Below are positions 13,790 to 22,205 of a stretch of DNA of 64,000 bases, piece by piece. Positions within the stretch are counted from its first letter, which is position 1. Each line of letters begins with the position of its first letter. The notes under the pieces were generated by a model. That model did not search any database. It saw nothing but the letters and a program-made list of their open reading frames with translations, and was not told the DNA's origin. The DNA is taken from NCBI RefSeq assembly GCF_002210225.1, contig NZ_MWUJ01000001.1:492381-556380 (forward strand), written 5' to 3'. This stretch comes from Geofilum rhodophaeum (GTDB lineage: Bacteria; Bacteroidota; Bacteroidia; Bacteroidales; Marinilabiliaceae). The position numbers and the translations under genes were made by a program.

Positions 13790-14650
13790 TTGAATACAAC
13801 AAACATTAAAAAGGAAATCCTATCGTATCTGTTTATAACGATAGGACTGGTGGTGGGCACCCTGGGCTGGGCCGGCTTCATCATTCCCTCCGAGGTGGTG
13901 GCCGGAGGCGTAACGGGTATTGCAACCGCCCTGCACTTTGTTACCGGATTAGACATTGGGGTTATGGCGCTCAGCATGAATGTCATCCTCATTATTTTGG
14001 CCATGCGCATTATCGGAGCGTCCTTTGGCATTAAAAGCATTTACGCCATAGCCGTGTTTGCCACCCTGCTGTCTTTCATCAGTTATTACGTGAAGGAGCC
14101 CCTGGTGAGCGACCGCTTCATGGCCACGGTAACCGGGGCCATTCTGGCGGGGACCGGCAGCGGCATTGTCTTTCTGAACGGGGGCAGCACCGGCGGCTCC
14201 GACATCATCGCCCTCATCATCAACAAATACCGCAACATCACCCTGGGACGGGTGCTGTTGTATGTTGATGCGGTGATTATTGGCTCCTCCTTCCTGATTT
14301 TTCGCTCCATAGAAACCATGATTTTTGGTTTCGTGACCATGGCCATATTTTCCTACACCATTGATGTTATAATAAGTGGTACCAAGCAGACGGTTCAGTT
14401 CTTTATTTTTTCGGAAAAACACGAGGAGCTGCAGAAGGAAATCATCCACGGCGCCAAACGCGGATTAACGGTGTTGCCGGGTCAGGGCGGATACTCAGGC
14501 AAGGATGTTAAAGTATTGATGGTCATTGCCCGTAAAAGCGAATCGCAAATTATTCTGCGCCTGATTAAAAAAATCGATCCCAACGCCTTTATTACCATGG
14601 GCAGCGTAATGGGCGTTTACGGGCAGGGCTTCGACAGCATCAAAAACTAA
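13790..14650 (+). CDS. YitT family integral membrane protein (DUF161 plus DUF2179)
   Basis: A 286-residue membrane protein of unknown biochemical role. Five to six hydrophobic helices span about residues 10-195, with glycine-rich loops such as GGVTGIATALHF and GTGSGIVFLNGGSTGGSD that mark the YitT family. The C-terminal ~80 residues form the soluble DUF2179 domain (GAKRGLTVLPGQGGYSGKD, ITMGSVMGVYGQGFD). The leuS stop codon lies in the same frame 15 nt upstream, and the only start between is the TTG at 13790, preceded by GGAG; the next in-frame Met would remove the first helices. The 12-nt gap suggests cotranscription with leuS. Confidence 0.88.
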   Translation: MNTTNIKKEILSYLFITIGLVVGTLGWAGFIIPSEVVAGGVTGIATALHFVTGLDIGVMALSMNVILIILAMRIIGASFGIKSIYAIAVFATLLSFISYYVKEPLVSDRFMATVTGAILAGTGSGIVFLNGGSTGGSDIIALIINKYRNITLGRVLLYVDAVIIGSSFLIFRSIETMIFGFVTMAIFSYTIDVIISGTKQTVQFFIFSEKHEELQKEIIHGAKRGLTVLPGQGGYSGKDVKVLMVIARKSESQIILRLIKKIDPNAFITMGSVMGVYGQGFDSIKN

Positions 14651-14732
14651 GGGCGCAAGGGAAAGAACTTGCAAAAGGGGAGGCACCTTCTTATATTTAC
14701 GCCTTCAAACGGCAAAATCCCCCGCTTACAAC

Positions 14733-16046
14733 ATGAAAAAAGTACTGATCGCCCTCCTCGTAGTCCTTCTTCTGGCCGTACCGGCATCCATATACATCCA
14801 TCAATGGCGCCTGGCCAACGACGTGTCGGTGGTGCAGGATTCCCTGCTTATTGAAGATTTCCCCGAACCGCCCCCCCCACGAATGTTGTATGGTCTGGTA
14901 GAAGATTCTTTTTATACCGAGCAATACAAAGTAGCACGTAACCAAAACCTGGCTGCCATTCTATTGGCCCAGGATGTGGATTATCCCATAATTCATCACT
15001 TGGCGGAAAAAAGCAAAGATGTTTTTGACGTACGACGCATACGTACCGGAAATCCCTATACCATATTTTACAGTAAAGATACCCTGCGCAAACCGGCGTG
15101 GTTCGTCTATGAAATCGACCATACCGACTACCTGGTTATGCAGCTGAGCGACTCCCTGCAAAAGATCTATGTAGACAGCAAGCCCTTGGAATTGGTGCGC
15201 AAAGCCGGCTCGGGCATCATCGAATCTTCCTTATGGAATACCGCGCACGACAACAACCTGAATCAGCTTCTGGCTATTGAACTGTCGGAAATTTATGCCT
15301 GGACGGTCGACTTTTTCGGAATCGAAAAAGGCGATAATTTCCGGGTCATTTACGACGAACAATATGTAGACAGCACCAGCATCGGAATCGATGCCATCCA
15401 TGCGGCCCATTTTCAGCATAAGGGACGCGATTATTACGCCTTTCGTTATCGGGAAGACAGTACTTTCAGCTTCTTCGACGAAGAAGGCAACAGTTTGCGA
15501 AAAGCCTTCCTGAAAGCCCCCTTGAAATTCTCACGCATCAGTTCACGCTTCAGTCACTCCCGCTTTCATCCGGTATTAAAAATCAGACGCCCACACCATG
15601 GCGTTGATTATGCAGCACCTTCCGGCACCCCGGTCTATGCCATAGGCGATGGCACCGTGACTCACCGCGGCTGGGATCCCAAGGGAGGCGGCAATTACAT
15701 TCGCATTCGCCACAACAGCGTTTACACGACCGTGTACATGCACCTTCAGGGCTTTGCTAAAGGCATCCGAAAAGGGCAGTTTGTGCAACAGAGCCAACTC
15801 ATTGGCTACGTGGGCAGCACCGGGCTGTCAACAGGGCCTCATCTCGATTTCAGGGTGTATCGCAACGGTTCTGCCGTGGACCCGCTTAAAATTGAAGCCC
15901 CGCCGGTTGACCCCATTGCGCAGGAAAACATGGCCGCTTACCTGGAATACATTGCGCCGCTGATGGATGAATTATTAAATCTGCAACAAAAGCCCTTGGA
16001 GAAACCGGCTATGGACGCCCCTGTTGTTGCAGCACCTCCTCAATAA
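14733..16046 (+). CDS. M23 family peptidoglycan metallopeptidase
   Basis: A 437-residue cell-wall hydrolase-type protein anchored by an N-terminal membrane segment at about residues 4-24. The middle resembles a Csd3/OapA-like domain found in DD-endopeptidases. The M23 (LytM) domain spans about residues 265-385: first zinc motif HHGVDYAAPSGTP with His288 and Asp292, then YMHLQGFAKGIRKGQ, then GLSTGPHLDFRVYRNG. The last motif has His370 and Asp372, so the usual HxH is HxD here. The C-terminus is Pro-rich. The 3' end overlaps the convergent purN gene by 38 bp. The substrate is presumably peptidoglycan cross-bridges; the altered zinc ligand makes catalytic competence less certain. Confidence 0.87.
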   Translation: MKKVLIALLVVLLLAVPASIYIHQWRLANDVSVVQDSLLIEDFPEPPPPRMLYGLVEDSFYTEQYKVARNQNLAAILLAQDVDYPIIHHLAEKSKDVFDVRRIRTGNPYTIFYSKDTLRKPAWFVYEIDHTDYLVMQLSDSLQKIYVDSKPLELVRKAGSGIIESSLWNTAHDNNLNQLLAIELSEIYAWTVDFFGIEKGDNFRVIYDEQYVDSTSIGIDAIHAAHFQHKGRDYYAFRYREDSTFSFFDEEGNSLRKAFLKAPLKFSRISSRFSHSRFHPVLKIRRPHHGVDYAAPSGTPVYAIGDGTVTHRGWDPKGGGNYIRIRHNSVYTTVYMHLQGFAKGIRKGQFVQQSQLIGYVGSTGLSTGPHLDFRVYRNGSAVDPLKIEAPPVDPIAQENMAAYLEYIAPLMDELLNLQQKPLEKPAMDAPVVAAPPQ

Positions 16047-16587
16047 CACGCGGAAAGTGTTCGTATTCCAGGGCATGCACCTTTTGAGCCACCAGATCGG
16101 CATCATCGCCCGGATCAACAGGGCAACGGGCCTGGAAAATCACCGCCCCCTCATCGTAACGGGTGTTTACATAGTGAATGGTAATGCCCGTTTCCCCATC
16201 TCCATTGGCCACCACCGCCTCATGCACCTTGGCCCCATACATACCCTTTCCGCCGTAGGCCGGTAGTAAAGCAGGATGTATATTTATGATGCGTTGTGGA
16301 AAAGCCTCCACCAGCGCAGCAGGCACCAACCAAAGAAAACCAGCCAAAACAATCAAATCGGGTTGACAAGACCGTAAAAAATACAGAACTTCATTGTTGT
16401 CGTAAAAGGCGGTCCGATCAAACACTTTAGTACTAACACCCAGGCGCTTAGCCCGCTCCAACACATAGGCATCGGAACGATTGGTGAGCACATGACTCAC
16501 GCTTACACCCTCCCTTCCGGCAAAGTATCGGATGATGTTTTCGGCATTGCTGCCTGAGCCTGAAGCCAATATGATTATATTTCTCAT
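16009..16587 (-). CDS. purN: Phosphoribosylglycinamide formyltransferase (GART)
   Basis: A 192-residue enzyme of purine synthesis that transfers a formyl group from 10-formyl-tetrahydrofolate to GAR. The N-terminal motif ASGSGSNAENI binds the phosphoribosyl group. The catalytic Asn and His lie in INIHPALLPAYGGKGMYG, and HEAVVANGDGETGITIHYV with DEGAVIFQ completes the active site including the conserved Asp. The Met at 16587 matches the usual MKNI-type start; a Met two codons upstream (16593) is possible. It runs convergently to the M23 gene and their 3' ends overlap by 38 bp. No other purine gene lies in the window. Confidence 0.95.
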   Translation of the reverse strand: MRNIIILASGSGSNAENIIRYFAGREGVSVSHVLTNRSDAYVLERAKRLGVSTKVFDRTAFYDNNEVLYFLRSCQPDLIVLAGFLWLVPAALVEAFPQRIINIHPALLPAYGGKGMYGAKVHEAVVANGDGETGITIHYVNTRYDEGAVIFQARCPVDPGDDADLVAQKVHALEYEHFPRVIEEVLQQQGRP

Positions 16588-16677
16588 TTTCATAATGTTA
16601 ACTTAATGCAAAATTCGCAAACCAAACCCTAAAATTATAAAAAAAGGGGCCCTCAAACGAATTTCGTTGCAGGAATA

Positions 16678-16709
16678 TTTGATTTATTTTGGGCAAATCT
16701 TTTTCTTTG
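16678..16709 (+). promoter_or_regulatory. Probable Bacteroidota-type promoter for acpP-fabF-rnc
   Basis: TTTG at 16678-16681 is followed after 20 bases by TTTCTTTG at 16702-16709, close to the family consensus TTTG-N19-21-TAnnTTTG (one mismatch in the -7 element). Transcription would begin near 16714, leaving a leader of about 47 nt before acpP. Confidence 0.5.
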
Positions 16710-16760
16710 CACAGTTATTTTTAAAACTAAAACTGAATTATTAACTAAAAATTTAAAGCT

Positions 16761-16997
16761 ATGTCAGACATTGCATCAAGAGTTAAGGCAATTATTGTAG
16801 ACAAGTTGGGAGTTGACGAATCAGAAGTTACTCCAGAGGCTAGCTTCACCAACGACCTGGGTGCTGACTCTCTTGACACTGTTGAGCTGATCATGGAATT
16901 CGAGAAAGAATTCAACATCGCTATTCCGGATGATCAGGCTGAAAACATCGGCACAGTAGGTGATGCAATTGCATACATCGAAGAAAACGCCAAGTAA
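16761..16997 (+). CDS. acpP: Acyl carrier protein
   Basis: A 78-residue acidic four-helix protein that carries growing acyl chains as thioesters in fatty acid synthesis. The phosphopantetheine attachment site is Ser37 in [16 protein letters not shown]. The length, charge and the NDLGADSLD signature are those of AcpP. It is the first gene of the acpP-fabF-rnc run; fabF starts 32 nt later. An A+T-rich leader and a TTTG/TTTCTTTG promoter lie upstream. Its codon use is less GC-rich than most neighbours, as is common for very highly expressed genes. Confidence 0.98.
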   Translation: MSDIASRVKAIIVDKLGVDESEVTPEASFTNDLGADSLDTVELIMEFEKEFNIAIPDDQAENIGTVGDAIAYIEENAK

Positions 16998-17029
16998 GAC
17001 AATCACTTAGTATCACTGAAAACTTTTTT

Positions 17030-18280
17030 ATGGAGTTAAAAAGAGTAGTTGTAACGGGACTTGGAGCGATTACTCCTCTGGGAAACTCGGTAGAGACCTA
17101 CTGGGAAAACCTGATTAAGGGAGTAAGCGGAGCCGGACCCATTACTCGATTTGACGCCACCAATTTCAAGACTAAATTTGCTTGCGAGGTAAAGGATTTT
17201 GATCCTACAGAATACCTTGATCGTAAAGAGGTAAGAAAAATGGACTTGTTTGCTCAGTACGCCATGGGTGCGGCTGAGCAGGCAATCCAGGATTCCGGAT
17301 TGAACCTGGAAACACTGGACCCCGACGAAGCCGGGGTCATCTGGGGAGCCGGTATTGGTGGGATCATCACTTTCATGGATGAAGTTAAAGCCTATGTAGA
17401 AGGAAATGGCACGCCACGTTTTAGCCCCTTCTTCATACCCAAGATGATATCCGACATTGCTGCCGGACACATCTCTATGAAGTATGGTTTCAGAGGCCCG
17501 AACTATGCCACTGTTTCCGCTTGCGCATCTTCATCTCATGCCATAGCCGACGCTTTTAACCATATTCGTATGGGAAAAGCAAAAGTATTCATTACAGGAG
17601 GTTCCGAAGCCGCCATCAACGAAGCAGGAGTTGGCGGTTTTAATTCAATGCAGGCAATGTCGACCTTTAACGAAGACCCGTCTCGCGCATCCCGTCCGTT
17701 TGACAAGGAGCGCGATGGTTTTGTTATAGGAGAAGGTGGCGGAGCACTCATCCTGGAAGAATACGAACATGCCTTGGCCAGAGGCGCTAAAATTTACTGT
17801 GAAGTAGCCGGTGCGGGAATGACCGCCGACGCCCATCACCTGACTGCTCCCCACCCCGACGGACTGGGTGCAGCAAAAGTAATGCAAGCGACTTTGAAAG
17901 ACGGCAACATTGACATGAAGGACGTCGATTACATCAATGTACACGGAACAGCAACACCCAGAGGGGACATTGCTGAGATCCTGGCCATTGAAAAAGTATT
18001 TGGCGACCATGCTTTTGAACTCAACATCAGTGCAACCAAATCAATGACCGGACACCTCCTTGGAGCGGCCGGAGCCATTGAATCGATTGCAGCAATACTA
18101 GCCATCAATAACGGTATTGTTCCTCCTACCATTAACCACAACACGCCCGATCCGGAGATCAACAGCAAGTTGAATCTCACCTTAAACAAGGCTCAGGAGC
18201 GCAAGGTTAAGGTAGCCCTGTCGAACACCTTTGGGTTTGGCGGACACAATGCCAGTGTGGCCTTTAAAGCTATAGAATAA
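17030..18280 (+). CDS. fabF: Beta-ketoacyl-ACP synthase II
   Basis: A 416-residue condensing enzyme that extends acyl-ACP with malonyl-ACP. The thiolase fold shows the complete Cys-His-His triad: Cys165 in TVSACASSSHAIADAF, the first His in VHGTATPRGD and the second in KSMTGHLLGAAGAIES. The Lys of that last motif and the C-terminal SNTFGFGGHNAS loop are also present. Placement directly after acpP is the classic arrangement. The stop is followed by only 3 nt before the rnc start, implying cotranscription. Confidence 0.98.
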   Translation: MELKRVVVTGLGAITPLGNSVETYWENLIKGVSGAGPITRFDATNFKTKFACEVKDFDPTEYLDRKEVRKMDLFAQYAMGAAEQAIQDSGLNLETLDPDEAGVIWGAGIGGIITFMDEVKAYVEGNGTPRFSPFFIPKMISDIAAGHISMKYGFRGPNYATVSACASSSHAIADAFNHIRMGKAKVFITGGSEAAINEAGVGGFNSMQAMSTFNEDPSRASRPFDKERDGFVIGEGGGALILEEYEHALARGAKIYCEVAGAGMTADAHHLTAPHPDGLGAAKVMQATLKDGNIDMKDVDYINVHGTATPRGDIAEILAIEKVFGDHAFELNISATKSMTGHLLGAAGAIESIAAILAINNGIVPPTINHNTPDPEINSKLNLTLNKAQERKVKVALSNTFGFGGHNASVAFKAIE

Positions 18281-18283
18281 ACT

Positions 18284-19033
18284 GTGTTCAGACATTTACT
18301 AATAGCATTAAAACTTCTTCCCCCTGAGGGGAAGGAGTTTTTTTGTTTGATCGAAAGGATTACCGGCCTTAAGCCTCGCGATACCCGTTTGTATAAGCAG
18401 GCTTTGTGCCACAAGTCGCTGATGCGAAAAACCGAAGCGGGGCATCCACTCAACAACGAACGTCTCGAATATCTTGGCGACGCCATCCTTGGTGCCATTG
18501 TTGCCGACGAACTCTACAAACGATTTCCCGAAAAGGATGAAGGCGCCCTCACCAAGATGCGGGCACGCATCGTGAACCGCAACCACCTCAACCGTCTGGC
18601 TATGGAAATGGGACTGGGACAGCTTATCCAAACCCAGCCCTTAAGCGATATTGCCCAAACCCACATCCCGGGAGACGGTCTCGAAGCCCTTATTGGTGCC
18701 ATTTACCTCGACCACGGCTACCGAAAAGCCCGCAAATTTATTCTTAAGCGGGTATTCCTGCCCAACCAGCAATTGGAGCACGTATTTAAAAAAGACTCCA
18801 ATTTCAAATCGATACTGATCGAATGGGGACAAAAAAGACGCTGCGACATCCATTTTGTGACGGAAGAATATCCCGACTTCGACTGCTGTGAGCCTGTTTT
18901 TATTGCGCAGGCCTATGTCAATAAGCAAGCCATGGGCGAAGGTAAAGGCAGCACAAAAAAAGAGGCCCAACAAAAAGCCGCCTGCGAAGCACTCGAACGA
19001 GTCAGCCAGGAAGCCGGTAAAGTTTTAAGTTGA
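18284..19033 (+). CDS. rnc: Ribonuclease III
   Basis: A 249-residue double-strand-specific endoribonuclease for rRNA and mRNA processing. The RNase III signature NNERLEYLGDAILGAIVADEL carries the catalytic acidic residues (Glu62, Asp66), and the second acidic site lies in GDGLEALIGAIYLDHG. A double-stranded-RNA-binding domain ends the protein (IAQAYVNKQAMGEGKGSTKKEAQQ... AACEAL). The start is GTG at 18284, just 3 nt after the fabF stop; no ATG lies upstream in frame. The acpP-fabF-rnc order is well known in Bacteroidota. Confidence 0.95.
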   Translation: MFRHLLIALKLLPPEGKEFFCLIERITGLKPRDTRLYKQALCHKSLMRKTEAGHPLNNERLEYLGDAILGAIVADELYKRFPEKDEGALTKMRARIVNRNHLNRLAMEMGLGQLIQTQPLSDIAQTHIPGDGLEALIGAIYLDHGYRKARKFILKRVFLPNQQLEHVFKKDSNFKSILIEWGQKRRCDIHFVTEEYPDFDCCEPVFIAQAYVNKQAMGEGKGSTKKEAQQKAACEALERVSQEAGKVLS

Positions 19034-19205
19034 GCCCTATTCTGCCCTCCCGCTGCTTGGTTTTACGAAGAAAGATCCCTATTTTAACCGGGATAAAAAA
19101 CAAATCATTACATGCTCCACATCAGAAATGCCGCAGAAAGCACTGATTTACAGAGAAATGTAGTTAATTAATGTTAAACAAATAAGGGGTTAACACTTAA
19201 GCAGT

Positions 19206-19213
19206 TATTTTTG
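19206..19213 (+). promoter_or_regulatory. TAnnTTTG -7 element immediately before the sensor kinase start codon
   Basis: TATTTTTG matches TAnnTTTG exactly, but its last base is only 6 nt before the rprX ATG, so transcription from it would give an almost leaderless mRNA. No TTTG lies 19-21 bases upstream. It may be fortuitous. Confidence 0.3.
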
Positions 19214-19218
19214 TAGGT

Positions 19219-20799
19219 ATGAGCAGAAGGTTTATTCAACTCCTAATAGTGGTGGTCACCATTACCCTTATTGGTTTGATTTATATTCAAATGCTGTGGA
19301 TCAGAAATGCCACAAGCATTAAGGAAGATCATTTCGACCAATTGGTGCGGCAAGCCCTTGATCAGGTAATACATCGCCTGGAACTGAATGAGACCTCCTA
19401 CTTTGGTGCCCAGCTCGACCTGGATCCCGGAATGAGTCTCCCACCCCAGCTGCGCAATGAAAACCGTTATTTTTCGGGTAAAAATCAGTTCAGGGAGGAC
19501 AAAAACAGAATGAAATACGACATTTCCCTGGATTTTTCCCTCACCGGAACCCACTTAAGCACTCGTTTCTACCAGAGCGATTCCCTGGTTTACAGTCACC
19601 AGGAGTGGACGCCCATGGAATACAACCCACAAAGCAAAGCAGACCCCCTTTCGTATGCCCTCAACAATTTTCAGTCGCAATTACGCTCTAAAATTGCGGA
19701 ACAGGAGGCTCGCCTGATGAAAGGATTTTTTAGCGACCGCCCCATTCAGGAAAGGGTTACCCACGAAATGATGGACGTTACGCTGATGCAGGCTTTCTTT
19801 GAAAGAGGTATTTCACTTCCCTTCGAATTTGGCATCTACAATTCCCGTGGAGAGTTGGTCAATGCCACCAGCAAATTTGATCGGGAAGAATCTTCTGTAA
19901 GTTATCAGAAACATTTATTCCCCAACGACGTACACCCCAAACCTAACTACCTCTTGGTATACTTTCCCAAAAGACCCAACTTTATCATGGATTCGATGGG
20001 AATGGTATTGCCAACCGTGATTTTTACCCTGGTCATGATTTTCATGTCCATATTGACCATGGTCATCATTGTACGCCAGAAACGTCTGGACGAAATCAAA
20101 AACGATTTCATCAACAATATGACGCACGAGTTTAAAACGCCAATTTCCTCCATTTCGCTGGCCTCTCAAATGCTGAAAGACGGAAGCATCAGTAAAACAC
20201 CGACTGTCCTGCAGCACATTTCCGGGGTAATTCAGGATGAAAGCAAACGCTTGGGCTTTTTGGTTGAAAAAGTCCTGCAAATGGCTATCTTTGACAAAGG
20301 TACGTCTCCCATGAAGCCCAAACGTACCGATCTTAACGAACTCGTACAAAACGCTGTAAACACTTTTCGCCTGAAAGTGGAGAATGAAGGCGGAAGACTG
20401 AATGAAAAAATTGAAGCAAAAAGCCCTTTTGCCGAGGTTGATGAGGTGCATTTTACAAATGTTATTTTTAATGCGCTCAAATACAGAAGGGGAAAACCCA
20501 TCATACAGGTAAAGACCTGGAACCGGCCCACCGGGTTGGTCATTAATATTGAAGACAATGGTCTGGGAATTTCAAAAGAGAACCTGTCCCGAATCTTCGA
20601 AAAATTCTACCGGGTTCCGACCGGGAACGTCCACAACGTAAAGGGTTTTGGCCTGGGATTGGCTTATGTAAAAAAAATCATTGAGGACCACGGAGCCGAA
20701 ATTAAAGTAGAAAGTGAATTAAACGTAGGAACTAAATTTGAAATATTTATACCCCTTAAAAGCAATAAGGAATGGAAAAAGAATATAAGATTCTCCTGA
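19219..20799 (+). CDS. rprX: Sensor histidine kinase, RprX-like
   Basis: A 526-residue membrane sensor kinase. Two transmembrane segments (about residues 6-28 and 264-290) bracket a periplasmic sensor region of about 235 residues with no recognised domain. The dimerisation/phosphoacceptor box FINNMTHEFKTPISSISLAS contains His303. The catalytic ATP-binding domain shows N, G1 and G2 boxes (FTNVIFNALKYRR, IEDNGLGISKENL, GFGLGLAYVKKIIEDHG). It shares 28 bp with the response regulator gene that follows, so the pair is translationally coupled. Architecture and pairing match the Bacteroides RprX/RprY system; the signal sensed here is unknown. Confidence 0.85.
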   Translation: MSRRFIQLLIVVVTITLIGLIYIQMLWIRNATSIKEDHFDQLVRQALDQVIHRLELNETSYFGAQLDLDPGMSLPPQLRNENRYFSGKNQFREDKNRMKYDISLDFSLTGTHLSTRFYQSDSLVYSHQEWTPMEYNPQSKADPLSYALNNFQSQLRSKIAEQEARLMKGFFSDRPIQERVTHEMMDVTLMQAFFERGISLPFEFGIYNSRGELVNATSKFDREESSVSYQKHLFPNDVHPKPNYLLVYFPKRPNFIMDSMGMVLPTVIFTLVMIFMSILTMVIIVRQKRLDEIKNDFINNMTHEFKTPISSISLASQMLKDGSISKTPTVLQHISGVIQDESKRLGFLVEKVLQMAIFDKGTSPMKPKRTDLNELVQNAVNTFRLKVENEGGRLNEKIEAKSPFAEVDEVHFTNVIFNALKYRRGKPIIQVKTWNRPTGLVINIEDNGLGISKENLSRIFEKFYRVPTGNVHNVKGFGLGLAYVKKIIEDHGAEIKVESELNVGTKFEIFIPLKSNKEWKKNIRFS

Positions 20800-21455
20800 C
20801 CGAAGACGATGAAAACCTGGGCATGTTGCTTCGGGAATATTTGGTAGCGAAAGGTTACGAAACAGATCTCCTGCCCGACGGTGAGGCGGGCTACGACGCC
20901 TTCATGAGCAAGAAATACGACGTGTGTATTTTTGACGTGATGATGCCTAAAAAGGACGGGTTTACCCTGGCCAAGGAAATTCGCATGGTCAACACCGAAG
21001 TACCCATCATTTTCCTTACCGCCAAGTCGATGAAGGAAGACATCTTTCAGGGTTTTAAAATTGGTGCGGACGATTACCTGACCAAGCCTTTCAGTATGGA
21101 AGAGCTCTTGTTCCGTATCGAAGCCATTTTGCGCCGTACCAAAGGGACCCTTGGGGGACAGGACGTGTTTCAGATTGGCAAATACAAATTCGACACCCAA
21201 AAGCAGCAGCTGATCGATGGAGAAAAAGTGGTCAAACTAACCACCAAAGAGTCTGAACTCCTAAAACTGCTGTGCAACAATGCCAACAAAGTCTTGGAAC
21301 GGAACTTCGCTTTAAAAACCATTTGGGTGGACGACAACTACTTCAATGCCCGAAGCATGGACGTTTACATCACCAAACTGCGCAAGCACCTTAAAGACGA
21401 GCCTGCAGTTGAAATCCTGAATGTACACGGCAAAGGTTATAAGCTGGTTATGTAA
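20772..21455 (+). CDS. rprY: OmpR-family response regulator, RprY-like
   Basis: A 227-residue transcription factor. The receiver domain (residues 1-120) has the acidic pair EDD at 11-13, the phosphoacceptor Asp55 in CIFDVMMPKKDG, FLTAKS and DDYLTKPF. The C-terminal OmpR/PhoB winged helix (about 130-227) shows TTKESELLKLLCNNANKV, RSMDVYITKLRKHLKDEP and NVHGKGYKLVM. Its start lies inside the kinase gene (28-bp overlap). It is expected to be phosphorylated by the upstream kinase and to bind direct-repeat DNA sites. A strong bidirectional terminator follows. Confidence 0.9.
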   Translation: MEKEYKILLTEDDENLGMLLREYLVAKGYETDLLPDGEAGYDAFMSKKYDVCIFDVMMPKKDGFTLAKEIRMVNTEVPIIFLTAKSMKEDIFQGFKIGADDYLTKPFSMEELLFRIEAILRRTKGTLGGQDVFQIGKYKFDTQKQQLIDGEKVVKLTTKESELLKLLCNNANKVLERNFALKTIWVDDNYFNARSMDVYITKLRKHLKDEPAVEILNVHGKGYKLVM

Positions 21456-21485
21456 GTCCGGGCGCTAAGGTCCAATACATAATAA

Positions 21486-21526
21486 CATAAAAAAGAGAGG
21501 CCTGTCAGGCACTCTCTTTTTTTATG
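21486..21526. terminator. Bidirectional intrinsic terminator between rprY and the outer-membrane protein gene
   Basis: GAGAG (21495-21499) pairs with CTCTC (21512-21516), extended by a run of A opposite a run of T on the outside and GCCTG/CAGGC on the inside. The flanking A and T runs make it a working terminator on both strands, fitting the convergent genes. Confidence 0.85.
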
Positions 21527-21568
21527 TCACAAAACTTTATCCGAATCCGGACAACACCCTCGTCAGCT

Positions 21569-22186
21569 TCAGTTCTTTTCCCGGGCCGACCAGCTGAAAA
21601 TTAAGCCAAATTCCATCCAGGTGGTCCACAAATTATCAATACGTGTACTGTTGGAATGCAAATTGTTGGCGTAACGGCCCTCCAGGGCCAAATCCCAGGT
21701 GCCAATGGGAACAACAAATTCGAGACCGCCGGCCAAACCAAACAGAGCCGAACGCTCATTAACCACCGGCGCAGAACTTTCGCTCACAAATTGCACATAG
21801 GAGCCCAGATTAAAGACCACGGCAGTCTGCCTTATAGGAACACGCACTTTGGTCATAAAAGGCACCTGAAAATAACTGTAGGCCAGACTTCCATATTCTG
21901 CATCACTCCGCTGAAGACGGCTGTAATTCACTTCCGCCATCAAGCCCAGGTACTTTTCTCCAAAAAACACAAAACGACCGCCAATGTATGGGCCGCTGAA
22001 ATCCTCACTGGCGTTTCGGTCCACAATGTAAGACGATGCCAAAGAATAACCGCCCCGGGCACCCAGCTCAGAATAGGATTTAAAACTATCCTGCGCCAAA
22101 TTATTCTGCGCCACCAAGGACCCGAAAACAAAAAGACCAAAAACAAAAAGCAAGGGGCGTTTAAGTCCCCCGGTAAAAGCACGCAT
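21569..22186 (-). CDS. Outer-membrane beta-barrel protein of unknown function
   Basis: A 205-residue protein starting at the Met at 22186, which gives a proper signal peptide (KRPLLFVFGLFVFGSLVAQ); an upstream in-frame Met would extend into lepA and has no signal-like start. The mature part alternates polar and hydrophobic residues in the manner of a small eight-stranded barrel (SELGARGGYSLAS, GLMAEVNYSRLQ, VVFNLGSYVQF, WDLALEGRYANNL), and it ends near an aromatic (MEFGLIFSW). This is the common Bacteroidota porin-like/PorT-type fold. It begins 20 nt after the lepA stop and is probably cotranscribed. No function can be assigned. Confidence 0.8.
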   Translation of the reverse strand: MRAFTGGLKRPLLFVFGLFVFGSLVAQNNLAQDSFKSYSELGARGGYSLASSYIVDRNASEDFSGPYIGGRFVFFGEKYLGLMAEVNYSRLQRSDAEYGSLAYSYFQVPFMTKVRVPIRQTAVVFNLGSYVQFVSESSAPVVNERSALFGLAGGLEFVVPIGTWDLALEGRYANNLHSNSTRIDNLWTTWMEFGLIFSWSAREKN

Positions 22187-22205
22187 AAGCCACGATTTAC
22201 ATCTG

